From assembly GCF_032854445.1 (NCBI RefSeq), contig NC_088301.1, positions 57,984,512 through 58,048,511 of the forward strand: a stretch of DNA of 64,000 bases, read 5' to 3'. The DNA is from Liolophura sinensis (lineage: Eukaryota > Mollusca > Polyplacophora > Chitonida > Chitonidae). Each line of letters starts with the position of its first letter. The first letter of the stretch is position 1. The notes below the pieces were generated by a model that was not told where the DNA came from, searched no databases, and was given only the letters and a program-made list of their open reading frames with translations. Below, one piece after another: positions 47,761 through 60,800 of this stretch. The position numbers and the translations under genes were made by a program.

Positions 47761-50700
47761 GTAAGTATTTTTAGTAAAGGCCAGAATACCTTAAAATTAC
47801 GTGTGTAAGACACAGATTAATTGTATACGTGTTCCAAGAATTACATTCCAGGCATGAACGTCGGCGAGAATCCCGTTGAATTCTGGCATTGCCAGTATGA
47901 ATGTATGATAAATGTCATTACTACCAGGCCTAAACGGACGTAATGTGGTAACAAGTAACATCATGTTCGTGTTTAGGTGTTAGGCAGTTTGGAGTTTATA
48001 TATAGCAAAATGTTTTTAGTTGGGAATCAGAACTGATGTGCGAGTTATGTTGAGCCTAACAAATTACTTTATAAACGTATTTACAGATATACTTAGGACA
48101 GAGGAAGAGTGAAATTTTACATGTAAATGCCTTTTCAATGTAATACTGAGTTACTGAGTTTTGTATTAGCAGAAATTACACAGGCTTGTAAGGTGATGAA
48201 GTTTATGATGTGACATGTCTGTATTCTATACAGGTATTCAGTTGGAAGTTTACTCATCTGTATTCCATTTGAGCTGGGTTTTGATGAGAATATGTATCAG
48301 TAGCTGTATCTTGACCTGTGGAGGTCATAACCTTAAAGCATCGAAATGACTATTTAAAACCAAGTGTTACCTACATCTACTTATTAAATGTAATGTGACT
48401 GAATGAAATCCTTTTTGAAATAAACCATTATGGGTTACTCTTGAAAGCATAATCATTGATTTTGTGATTCTGTCTATTTGTGCATAAATTTTAACAGATG
48501 GGAAGTGGCAAGACACTCTGGAAGAGATAAGTTGTCAATAAATGTGACTGATGAACAATTTGACCTATATGTAAGTTGGTTGCCATGTTGTCTTTGCCTT
48601 GATAGGTAAATTGACATATCTGGACAGATATGAAAGCTTATCGATTAAAGGAAACAACTCAAAGAAGAACCCCAACGACTTTAATTTCTCACTAAATGTT
48701 CGCCAAACACAATATTTGTGCTATGTTAGTCTGTAAACTGCATTTAAAAAACTATTACCTTAACTAGTTCCATTTAAAAACACCCATTAAAGTTGGACCT
48801 ATTGCTTATCTTGACATCGGAGCCCTGACTGTGTGAAGTCATGCCATGAATACCTGCCGGCATTAGGTATTAAAAAGCCCTGCAAAGCATAGCCAAATTC
48901 GTGCATTAGGCCTATGGACTGTGTGCTTTTTAAGAAGCTCTTGTGTGACTTAATGTATAATTACTGCTGCATGTACACCTCTTAATCAGCATCTTGAAAA
49001 TAATATAAATAAAACAGTTTTATCACAAATATTCTGAAAGATAGGCTAGTGCAGTGGTATTAGATCTGGGAAAAGCGTGTACAGCGTAGCAAGTGGGTGA
49101 TTTGACATATTGCCCATCGGCCGCATAAATAACTCAGATGCGCTCCTGTCAAGATTTGTCTGACACAAATTGCACACCCATCTAATTATGGTAGTGCCTA
49201 TGGAGAATTTGGCACGGTTTTGCAATTAACGGACTATACATTTTTATAGCCAAGTTGAGCGATACGGGTCGTGACACGAGGACCCATGCAGTCGAGCCAG
49301 GCGATTGTGAATTGTACTGACGACAATAGTCTGTCACTCAATGCTGGTGAAACTAACAATCAAGCTAATCGTTTATGTTTTAAAAAAGTATCACCGGCAA
49401 CAATGAACTAGGCTTTGAATTATATTGAATGGAAAAAACGATTGGTAACACATAGAAATTCCTATTTAAAATTTGTCTGGGTTCCCGTTACGAGCTTTGA
49501 GTAACAGCATGTTGTGGTGTAGGTGGGGTGTGGACTGAACTGCAGTGGCTCCCTACAGTTTGTCATAACCTGTTGTTTCAAACATGCAAGTAGCTAAACA
49601 ACTTCTGCTTTCAGCTAGAGAAAATCAGGACGTCTGTTTTTTTGTTTGGCTTTTTGGGGGGATATTATAAGGCTCGTCCTGCGGCCTTTTCTTTTAGAAA
49701 TTCTGCCTGAATTAGCAAGTCTCGTACAACTATGATCGAGTTCACCCCAATCCAAGGGCATGTTTTGTAAATCTGTGGCATTTTTAGGCAATGTATGTAA
49801 CTTCATAGTATCCTGTGTTACTGCAGTTGCAAGCCATACTTGAGCATGGAATACTCTTGAAATTATCTGTAAAAGTGTAGCAGTAGTTTCCTGCTGTCTG
49901 TGTTCTCTCTACACAGAGAAGAGAGAATGTACTGCCTTGATGTCACAAGGTCAATGGTGCCTTGATCGTAGAGGAGTGGATTTTCTGACGTTTGACTAAA
50001 ATCTGTGTTTTTTTTTCTTCCGTTTTTAATGTAAACAATCAGTGGATTCGAGGACATTGAACTATCTGTCTGCAGTTTTGAAGGCTCAGCACTGGAGATC
50101 TACTTTAAGTGACTTCAATCCATGTGTAGCAGAACTTGTGCTTTATACTTGGATTGAAATGATCGTTCAGAATAATATTGAGTACTTAGAATCCTGATGT
50201 TTGGAATTTCATGTTCATCGTTGCAGATCATTTTAGGGGAATGAGACTGTGTTGAATCCAAGACTGTGTATGGCTGATGATGATGATTACGTCATATGAT
50301 CTTTGAAGCTTTTGATCATAACTAACACAGGTTTGAACTATGATTCAAATCTCTGACCATATAATATATAGTAATTTAGGAGGATTTTTAGGCTACAGGT
50401 TAAATCAAAGGGCTTACAAAAGTGAATGTTTTCCATGGCCCTCATTGGGCCTATCAACAGGCCATTAAAAACAGTGGGTACAGATTTTTACAGCTTTTAC
50501 AAAATTACGTGGCTTGTAGTTAAATTGTGTAAAGGGATCCATTAAAATTTCTCTTTGAACGATTGCTACATAGAGCAGCACTTGTTCTTCCTGGTTTCTC
50601 TATACATGTACATCTATATGCCCTAATCGGCATTAAAGGTATGTGACTTTGAATGTGAGATCAGTTCCAGCTGTGGGAAGGGAATTTGTATATTCAAGTA

Positions 50701-51053
50701 TACAAGTCACGGCTTGTATTATTCAGTTCTTGTAGTTGAAAGTATAATGGTAAAATATGCATTGTGGGCAGCGCTAGTGAAAGTGTAGATGTATTAGACA
50801 TTTGTCACTCCCTCCCATTTTTAAGCTTCGTGTAACAACACACTTTATGTAATTGTGATGTTCACAACGTTTCCCTGCTTTCACTGTTCCCCTTGGTAGC
50901 ATACAAAAACTGTTTATAGTGTAAACTTTATATAAGTTTCAAGCTTCAGCTGATAGAGCATACACGTTAAGATTGCCTTTGGAAGGTTTTTCAAATTATA
51001 TTTCGAACAGGTTGTTATGATGATTGATGTATGGTGAACACCGGTATCCATTA
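47761..51053. other. PAK intron 1, left part
   Basis: No supported feature. - strand frames at 49615-49806 and 49863-50057 are short and unrecognised. Confidence 0.6.
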
Positions 51054-52535
51054 CAGGGTGCACACAGTCCTTGAAACTCCTTGAAAGTGCTTGAAAAATA
51101 CAATTTCATTTTCAAGTACTTAAAAGTCCTTAAAAAGGACAAATACTCCTGGAAACTCCTTAAAAATCTTAGTTTGTCCAGAGCTTAAATATTGTCTGCT
51201 GACGGCCGAGTCTGTATATCGGGAGCTCGCAGATAATTTTTCCCATAATCAGGGCTTCCGCTGGCACTCGCCTTTGTCACAAACTTAGAACAATTTTTTG
51301 AAAAGGCGATAAAATTTGAAAAAGTGCGAATGTTTTTGGTGACAAATTTATTTACTTAAGAAAAAATACAAACGTTATACATAATCAACCATGAGAGTTT
51401 TTGGGGGTTTGTAGCAGATTTTCGCAATTTTTCCAATGAAAATAATCCGCTTTCATTTCAAACGGCCTCATGTCGGCGAAACAACAACAACATCACCACA
51501 GTTGTACGGCGATTACTTGACAGAAATCGACAAAGCGGGTTCATCATTGTTGCTAGTTGACTTACATTAAATAAGGCTTGAAATCATTTTTGTTAAATAA
51601 CGAATGAGAATCATGGCATTTTGGGGGATGCCTTTCATCGCCAATTGTAAAAAAAAAAAAAAAAAAAAAAATTATCAAGGGAGATAATTTAAGGTAGCGT
51701 TACACCTGTAAATGAAGTTACCTCCCAGAAAAAAATTTAAACTTTTCTACTTAGTACACTATTTTTATGGGATCCGAAGTAAATTAGATGTTTCAGAATA
51801 TGTGCCGTTACATAAATGTGTAAGCCGTCTTATTTTCTCCTGTCAGACTGTGTTACTCCAATGTACTGATCATAATGTTGCATTTAAATGAACTGAATTT
51901 ACAATTTAATTTCATAACAAATTTTTCTGATAGAGGAAATTACATTTTCCTAGGATCTTAAAGAAAGGTTGAAAAAAGCATGGATTTTTTTTTCTTTTAA
52001 AAAACAAAAAGCATGCTGCCAAGCATTGGTCCATTATTTTGAGGGCAATTCTTCTAAATGTAACCTTTGATAAGCTCCACATAAAGCCAGAAGAGACCAG
52101 ACTGATTCTAGCAGCTACACCAAGGCAGATAGAAACAAATTACAGAAGGAGACCTACAAGAATCCTGGACGCTAAGGAAGTAGGGCTAAAGAAAAATAGT
52201 GTTTACTACAAAATCTGATGAGTAGCGAAAGTGAGTGGATAACAAAAAATACTGACCCAGAGGAAGCCCTGCATAATGATATATGGCGTTTTATTTTTTC
52301 ACTGAGCCCAGGCCGGGCCAAAGAATGGGTCGCATTACAAAGATAAAGGACAGATATTTCTTGCAAAAGCAAGTGTACTATTCAATATACATGCATACAA
52401 ATTAAAGCATCTATAATTCAGACTTAAAATATAGTCTACAATTTGCACCATGATATGCTTAAGTTGGCCTTGAAAATGACAAAAAACTCATGGAAACACC
52501 TTGAATTTCATTTTCAAATACCTGTACGAACCCTG
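51054..52535. mobile_element. Non-autonomous DNA transposon, 1.48 kb, TSD CATTA
   Basis: The left end is CAGGGTGCACACAGTCCTTG; the right end in reverse complement is CAGGGTTCGTACAGGTATTT, agreeing at 11 of the first 14 bases. Both subterminal regions are rich in CCTTGAAA / TTTTCAAG words. A perfect 5-bp duplication CATTA flanks it (51049-51053 and 52536-52540). No frame over about 66 codons lies inside, so it has no transposase. I do not assign a superfamily. It lies in PAK intron 1. Confidence 0.85.
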
Positions 52536-54575
52536 CATTAGGTTAAGGTACCTTGTGTGAAATAGCGGTCAGTATACTGTTAATTGCAAATCGGGTGTCT
52601 GTGAATGTGGGGTTAACATGCTAGCATAGCACAGTGATAGTTTAATCTCAGTATTTAATGTGTAATACTTATCAGTCATAGTATGTTGAGTGTACTTGTA
52701 TACTAACTTAAGCCTCATTTGTGATGAATTGTGTACATATTCATATTTTGTTGGAACTCTATTTGTTTGCCCCTTGCCCCCCCCCCCCCCCCTCCCTTCC
52801 CTCTATTTGCAGTAGGTATTTAAGGTTTGTTATGAATTTTATTATGCTTTATTTCAGTTTACATTGATGCATGTAGGTAGAGATTCAAAGTGTTATTTAC
52901 ACTTCATGGTATGTGGGTCAACCCAAACTCATCTTAGTCTTGGTGATTTCCTTGTTGATGTTTTCAGAGTGTTTTATGTACATACACATATATTGTCATA
53001 TAACACATTTTGAAAAGTACTGGTACTACATGTAGGTAGATCACATCTTTTAAGTTGGTTTGATTTATGTGTAAAATAGGTAAGTAAAGAGGTCAGTTTG
53101 TGTTTGTTCACATTTTAAAGATACTACAGTTATAACAACCACTTTTACCTTTGTGATGTGATTAAACATTTGTAGTACAAATTTTGGGTCAGATATAAGA
53201 AAAATAGATTAAAATGTTGCTTATAGTATAATTATCTTCTACATTTTGGGACCAACCACCTTAAATATGAGTTTTGTTGACAGTTGTCTAGAACATTTTA
53301 CATGTAGTTCATATATGACCATAGGTGTATGTATATGTAGGGGCCTTACTTGGTAGGTGTATCCTGCTTGGGCTTAATAGATCCATATAAGTGTTCCTGT
53401 TACAACCAATAGGCAGAAGGCAGTGGCAAAGGGAAGTAGGAAGTATATGTGCTAGATTCTGTAACTCTGTAAGATCCTGTTTGGCCCATAAGTGATTTCA
53501 TTCCAAGCATGATGAACAGAATAAAAAGTGTTATTTCAGCCTGGTTCTATACACACATAAATGCTCCCTTACATGGTACTTGTATATATAATATGTAGAT
53601 AAATAGTCATACCAGTATAATAGCATGGCATGTGAATGTGCGGGTGGGTCCATTTATGTGTAAGTCCGTTTTGCATGAGAAATGGTTATTGTCCTATCAA
53701 ACAGCATGTGTACGTTTGTTTGTGCACATGGTATGAAGGATAAGCCTGATCTCCAACTGAATGGTATCCATTGCAGGCTTTTGACAGTTTATACAAATGT
53801 TTGTTACATGTATTTGTGCACTTCCCAGTATGACTTACTACCTGGTACATGTATTATATAAACCTTGAGACTTTGAATGCCAGACACCGATGTGTGTTAT
53901 CAGGTGCAATCATACATACATATACATGTACACCTATTTGATTGGATTCATTGTGTGTTAATATGCATGGGAACAAGCTACATGTGTTATAATGTAAATC
54001 TGCCCCCCCCCCCCCCCCCACTGCCCCCCCAAACCCTAAAAAAAAAACAAAAAGCCAAAAAAAAAAAAACCCAAATGATGGTACATGTAGGCTTAAAGTG
54101 ATGCTGATGTCAGCTTGGCTGTAACTGTATTGTGTATTGCTAAGGTTCTTATGATGATTGGATCAATACTCCATAGCATTTGTTTATGATTCACTGTAGG
54201 CAGCTTAAACAGACTGGGATCCGCACCTTGTAGGTACATGTATTTTCTTCTTTTTAATGGTTTATCTATGTTGTTTTACTATAGTGAATGGTTTGATGGC
54301 AGTGTAGACAATGTGTTCTTTTCTAGAATTGTTTAGTTTAACAAAACATGTGGCATAATATTTATGTCAGTTTTATGTTTACATTGAATATATCCATTCT
54401 ATTGATATGACGCCATCCTTTGGTCAGGATTGAATCTGTAAGGGACAGAGGTGATGTTTGAGTATAGCGTAAAGGACCAAGCTGTTAAATGAAGCTATGG
54501 TTTCATTTTATTTGTGTGTACATGTAGCTCTTAATGTGTGCAGTCAATGGAAATTAAGTTTCACTTTTATTTTCA
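52536..54575. other. PAK intron 1, right part
   Basis: Contains a poly-C run at about 52780-52792 and a C-rich plus A-rich tract at about 54003-54070. No gene was seen. Confidence 0.6.
54003..54070. repeat. C-rich / A-rich low-complexity tract
   Basis: About 17 consecutive C, then further C-runs and A-runs, directly adjacent. Confidence 0.9.
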
Positions 54576-54626
54576 GATTTGCCAAACTACAGAGCTACAT
54601 TTGGAAAGTAGTGGGAGGACAGAATC

Positions 54627-54823
54627 ATGCCGCTAAAAGTTTTCAGTAACAAATCTAAGGACAAGAAGAAACTAAAGAATCCTCCTGAGGAAGAATCCAG
54701 TTTGGACATAGGTGCACCCTTTAACTTCAAGCGCAATTTTCATGTTGGCTTTGATCATGAAAAAGGGGAATTCACAGGCCTTCCAGGGCCTTGGCAGGTC
54801 TTGCTGGAAGGATCACGTATCAC
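54627..54823 (+). CDS. PAK: PAK exon with start codon and CRIB
   Basis: Acceptor at 54575, ATG at 54627, donor ATCAC|GTAAGT. Encodes [20 protein letters not shown], then an acidic run, and [19 protein letters not shown] followed by [10 protein letters not shown]. Compared with PAK1 ISLPSDFEHTIHVGF, the first CRIB histidine is Arg36, while His39 is kept. Confidence 0.93.
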
Positions 54824-57800
54824 GTAAGTTCTAACTTAAATAAGGTTTTCACAACGTTTGTTAATACTAAAAACACACCGTTTAGAACACTGATAACATT
54901 CATCACTATGTATTATTTGGAGTATGTGTAATTCTCTGAATACATGTAGAGCTTTTATAAGTATACATGTGTAATGTGTTGTAATAAAAACATCTAAGAT
55001 ATGTTTGCTTTTTATAAGCCCGCACCATTAGGCGGAGTGTATTATGTTATAGAGATTCTGTCTGTCAGTAGTCGTCTCCAGGCTATATCTCCAATTGTTT
55101 TCCACGTAGAGTTTTCATTTTTGGTGGATACATACATACACTGATGACAATGTGTTGCAACTCACATTTGTTCATTTTCGCGGTTGTTATGGTAACCACA
55201 TTGTCATATGGTTCCTTACATATACCATATAAATAGTTATGATTTCGTGTCCATGCTGTCTCCGTCTGTTTTCTGCGTAAGTTTTAATTTGTGGTTTATA
55301 TCTTCATAGACGCGTGACGATGTGTCGTGAGTCACATTAATGCATTTACATGGTTGTTGTGATTACCACATTGCCAATTCCCTATATATACACTGTATTT
55401 ATAGATAAGATTTTGTGTAACTCCAACTGTTTTCCAGCTAGAGTTTTAATTTTTAGTGGATACATACATACACACACAGATGACATTTGACAATTTTTGC
55501 AGTTGTCGTGGTAACCAAATAACAATTTTCCTTATATATACTGCAAAAATATTTACAACTTTGTGTATAACTGTTTTCCACTTAGAGTTTTAATATTTGG
55601 TGAATACGTAGACACACAGATGATGTCTCATGACTCACATTTGTTCATTTTTACAGTTGTCATGTTAACCAAATAGTTGTTTTCCTTAAATATGTGTATA
55701 TATATATATATTTATTTATATACACTGTATAAATAGATATGATTTTGTGTCCGAGCTTCAAATGTTTTCTGCATAGAGTTTTCATTTTTGGAGGACACAT
55801 TTTTCCATTTGCACGGTTGTCATGGTAACCACATACCTATCATCAACACACATGAAGATTCCCCTCAGCCGTTATACTCACAGCAGTGCCACTGGTATTC
55901 TTTTATACATTTCAAACAAATGCATTTGTTTGGTTGTATGTTGTGTTCGCCTGAACTCTTGTTCACATTTTGCTTAGTTAGAAGACATCTGTGTCCAGTT
56001 TTTATTGAAATGCTTTATTGAGGTATAAATTTAGTGTTTGTGATAATGAGAGTATGAAATATTGAGGCTTCATGCATTTGGTATAATATACATGTACGTG
56101 TATGTTAGTAAAAATAGCTACGTGTCTGGATGGACCTTGTGAAGGGAAAACATGTCCATGCATGGTACATTGACAAATTATATTTTTGATAGTCGGTAAT
56201 CTCAAGCTAATGTAAATTTCTCAAATGATCCAGCTGCACACTTGCTGAAATGTAATTTTATCTCACATTAACCTTTATACATGTAGTACATGTGAGTTTA
56301 CGCCTTCACACACACATACACTGTGTATTTTATTTGTAAAGTGGTCACACCTGGATTAAAGTGGTGATTAAAAAATTGGGTAGATTTGTTACAATGTGAC
56401 GGTACATGAGTTCTACACAAACAATTCTATCACTTCAATAATTCAGGTACCGTACCTGCCTTTAAAAACATGTGAAAGCCTATTGTACATTGTATGTCAT
56501 GCGTAACAACAATACTAGGTTAATAATATAACAATACATGTACATGCATGTACTTTGGATCCACGCATAATTTCAGCTTGGTGACAGTTCTGCTTGAAAT
56601 TCCTTTTGACATTTACAGTTGATTATTGTTTTTTTTATAGACCGGCTGCGCTAAAGTTTATGTATTCAGAAATGATAATGTCAGTATACGTGAACATATT
56701 CATTTCATGAAATTTACACAGTTATGCATGAGGTATATGTACATGTCATCATCTGGGAGTATCAGATAATGGTTAATGTTTAATGGCTTGTTTGACTCAT
56801 TTCCAAGAAGTGGTGATATGTACACCTGCCTTATAAAGTGTAGATACTTGTGTACCTATATGCAGACTTGTTTTCAAGATATGCAAAGTTCTCTTAAAAC
56901 TGAGCCCACAACTATTACTTTGGTGATTTACATACATGTATGTGCACATGGAGCACACTTTGCTGAACTCCAGGATGTGGTTTAGAGTGGCATCACTACT
57001 GATCACCGATACATGTAGGTCAGGCCCTGTGTCCCTCAGCAACACATTATCTCACCATATTTAGTTCCAGCTTTTTGAACGTGAGTGGTACATGTATATG
57101 CATCTAACATTTTTAATCTCCATTTAACATTCCTGTAGTGCAAGTAACTGAGTTCAGAGTTGATATACTTATACATATCCAAGTGTAGCACTCAGAGAAA
57201 GCATGTACTTACATACGCAGGTAAAAACACCACATGTAATTGAGTTTAATCAAAGATGAGAAAGGGAGGGAAATGGGTGTTGGAAGTATTAATGGATTCC
57301 CTGCAGCAAACAGTTGTCATTCTGATTGATGTACTGATTGAAATGCTGAGGTGACTAGACAAATCAAATTGAAATTCACTGAGTTATACATGCCAAAAAT
57401 GTAAAAGTGAATTCAAATACATACACATTTGCATTTTATTATTCATGCTTTCAAAGCAAGTACATGTACATGCACACGGTATACATGTATGTAGCTTTAG
57501 CATTTCAGTGTTAGATTAGACTAAAACAATTGAAGTTAGATTTACACTTTTAAATGTGATGTGAAATTCTATTGATTTCAAGCAAGGCTTTTGGGTTGTG
57601 GGTTGTACGTCTTGAAAATGAGATATTTTGACATGTTCTTGTATACTTTGAAACAAAACATTTAATAATGTTAAATAATAATGCATTTAACCTCACTGAG
57701 TAAATAGTTTTCTGATTGTTAGCACAGGGCCTTTGCAAGATACACATAGGACTTCAAATTAAAAGTGTTCAAGTTCTGGAGATGACATTATATCTGTACA

Positions 57801-60800
57801 GGAAAATTAATTATGTAAGTGTGTTTTTATACTCATGATGTGTCTTCTCAACAGAGAGGAAGAGCAGAAGGAGAACCCAAAGGCTGTAATCCAAGCCTTG
57901 CAGACCTTCCAAAGGTCTGTAAAAAAGAAACCAGGTTCCAATAAGTTTATGTTGGTTGGAAAGACTGTTCAGGACCCAGACGAGGACTTGAGTGAAGGGG
58001 AACGCACTGCATCAGGCGATTCAGGACCAACATTTGACGATGAATTGGTGGATAAAGATGTCCCTTCAAGTGCTGCAGGGGCTGCCGGCACAGATTCTTC
58101 ACCGACGGTGTGTCTTTGTTTTGATTTTGATTTTTTTTTTTGTAGGTTAGTGATGTGCATGTACAGTCATTAATCATACACAGGAAAATTCATGTTATCA
58201 TTTAGCGTTAATGGACAATTCATGTAACATGCGCAGGGCTTTCTTGAGCTTGAAAATGTTGGTAAAAAAGCACACCAACTACATGTGCAAATATCGTATA
58301 TGCTGGAAAAAAAAAATACAACTTTAATTGTAAGTAAGGCCATCAGATGAGAATAACAGGAAAAAAGATTACCTGATTCTGTGTGTGATTGGATATTTAA
58401 TTTGTTGAAATCTAACTTTCATCAACTGAAAAGCCTTTGCTGTCTGTAGGAGGATTCCACTGATGCTGCTACAGGTAATGATGACCAGGTGTTTAAACGG
58501 GAAAAACCCAAGGAGAAGAAAAAGCTTACTGATGAGGAAGTGATGGAAGAATTACGTGAGTAGCATTTAAAAGTCTAGGAATTGTTACACTTATACATTG
58601 GGATTAGCAGTAGATATTCATAATCCAGTCATGAGTGAATGACATCTCCTCATGAAGTCTCTCATTATATTTACACAAGTGACACAAGATGTGCAGGTTC
58701 AACCCCAGCCTTTGGAAGAGCATTCCCAAGGATTTGCAGATTCCTCAGTTCACACCCTATGTGTGCCCTGGTTGACTATTAGCTAGCAAGGGTCATGTAG
58801 TTGTTTGTAGAGACTGACATTTGCTGAAGCCCACTGTGTATCGTTCGCCAGTAAGGTGTGAAAGTGTGTATGTCACAAGTGGAAATGCCATCAGAAACTA
58901 CCATTGGGTGGTGGTTTATGAAGAACACTCCAGTTACCTCTTCTCATAACTCTGACCACCATCATGGACAGATTAAGTTCAAAACTCCTAAGTTCGATGT
59001 TATGAAAACAGTTAGATAAATGAACAATTTGTTTATATTTACATTTAACTATAAAAGTTTTTCGTTTTCCCAACTTTTGTTGATGTAAATATGCTCAGTA
59101 GTAATATAATGTGTTACGTACATATATCTGTATACATGGGTTCTGAACCCCTTAGACCGCTTTGGTGGCTTAATGTTTTGAGTGTCCGCCTAAAAAGGTT
59201 TGGAGTGGCGGCAGCACATTGGCAGCAATGAATCCGCTGAAAAATTGCTAAGTACAACTTTAAACTGTAAGTCCGCTTCAGGACCGGTAGATCCAGGATC
59301 AATCCTTGGTCGAGTCACACCTAAGACTTTAAAAGAGGAAGTTGTAACTTCCTCGCTTGGCGTTCAGCATGAAGGGGATAGTGCAACGACTGGTTGACCC
59401 GTATCAGTATAATGGCTCGGGCGGGGCGGCTTACTTGCCTTCGGTAAGTCGTCTCAGTGATGCAGCACTAAATAAAAGAGCGGTGGAAATCTGTCCTGCA
59501 ACAAGGAGGCACATTACACGTACATGCACCCTAATGATTCCTTCGTCGTCATATGACTGAAAAATTGTTGAGTACGACGTTAAACCCCAAGCACTCACTC
59601 ACTTAAACTGTAAGCATTCATTCCTTCTAAATTTCTCACACACAAGACACACCTGGACTGCATATTGCATGAGATTTGTGTTTGTATAACATGGCTATTC
59701 CTGGAATGTTGCGATTCTTGTTGGGTCTGCCATGATATTATATATCTATCTTACTTTGAGACTGAGACTGTGATTTAAATCAAGGCTGTGATAAAGTTAC
59801 AGTTTCCTGAAACATCAAATGTGATAATTATGGTAAATGACCTAAGAATTTGCCTTTTTCTGAGCATATGATTGATCTTGAAAAGATGTTATATTTAAAA
59901 TGATATTTTTGTGGTGTCTTTGCTGGGAAAATGTAAGTTTAAACTCCAAATGTAAATTTTATGATATTTATTTGCCTTGAAAACTATAATTCCTTATCAG
60001 AATTTTAGGTCTTTCACAGTGTATAAGTTGATCTTGTTGAAAAGAGGAGTATTTAAATAGGAAATGAATTGTTTCAATTGTCTTAACACACATTCACACA
60101 GGTAATTTTAGGTGTCAAACAATGAGTCCGTGAGGGATGCTTATTTATTATTGATTTTACTAAACTAAATACATTGTTTTAAAGTTCATAGCTACGTTAT
60201 TTTAACCAATCTGTAAGTGTTGAATTTTATACTTTCTTAAATACTTAAAAAGGAATTTCCATTTTGTCATGTTTTAGGCACGTATCTAAAATTTTAACTC
60301 ACTGTTTGTCAAGCATAAGGTATGTTTCCTCAGTGACAGTCATAACAATGCTGGTGAGGGTTACAACAATATGTTTATTGCTCTAAAAAGTGGAATAAAC
60401 TTATTGAAGGACATGGAGGCAAAAATGTCAAATTCACATATACATTACCAGAATTCCATTGTTTAGAAATATGCAACTTCCCTACAACTAGTCTCCAAAG
60501 CACATTATACATGTTACGTCGTCTGTAAAAGTTTGCCCCACCTGGTGGAGAAATATGCCAAATGCCATATAGGAAATTTTGTACTGAATCACGGGAAATC
60601 TACGATTTCACTAGTAAATCATTGACTATTTTTATGTTTCCAAGCGACTCTAAAACAATTACTATTAATGAGATTTTTGTTCTTTTACAAAACTACATGG
60701 TCATAATTTTTTTAAAATCTTTATGTCGGCATAACCACATTTTCAACACTTTTCCCACCATACATCAGCCGTGTCTCAAGTGTTTGCTGTGCAGTAGAAA

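Noticed and set aside
56890-57045. A third copy of the CTGGGCYCAGTTTCACAAAG foldback element
   Set aside because: Only a partial end-like word (CTTAAAACTGAGCCC) is present, without a matching opposite terminus.
59200-59560. Two 65-67-codon frames as coding exons
   Set aside because: Both lie wholly inside the SINE at 59150-59615.
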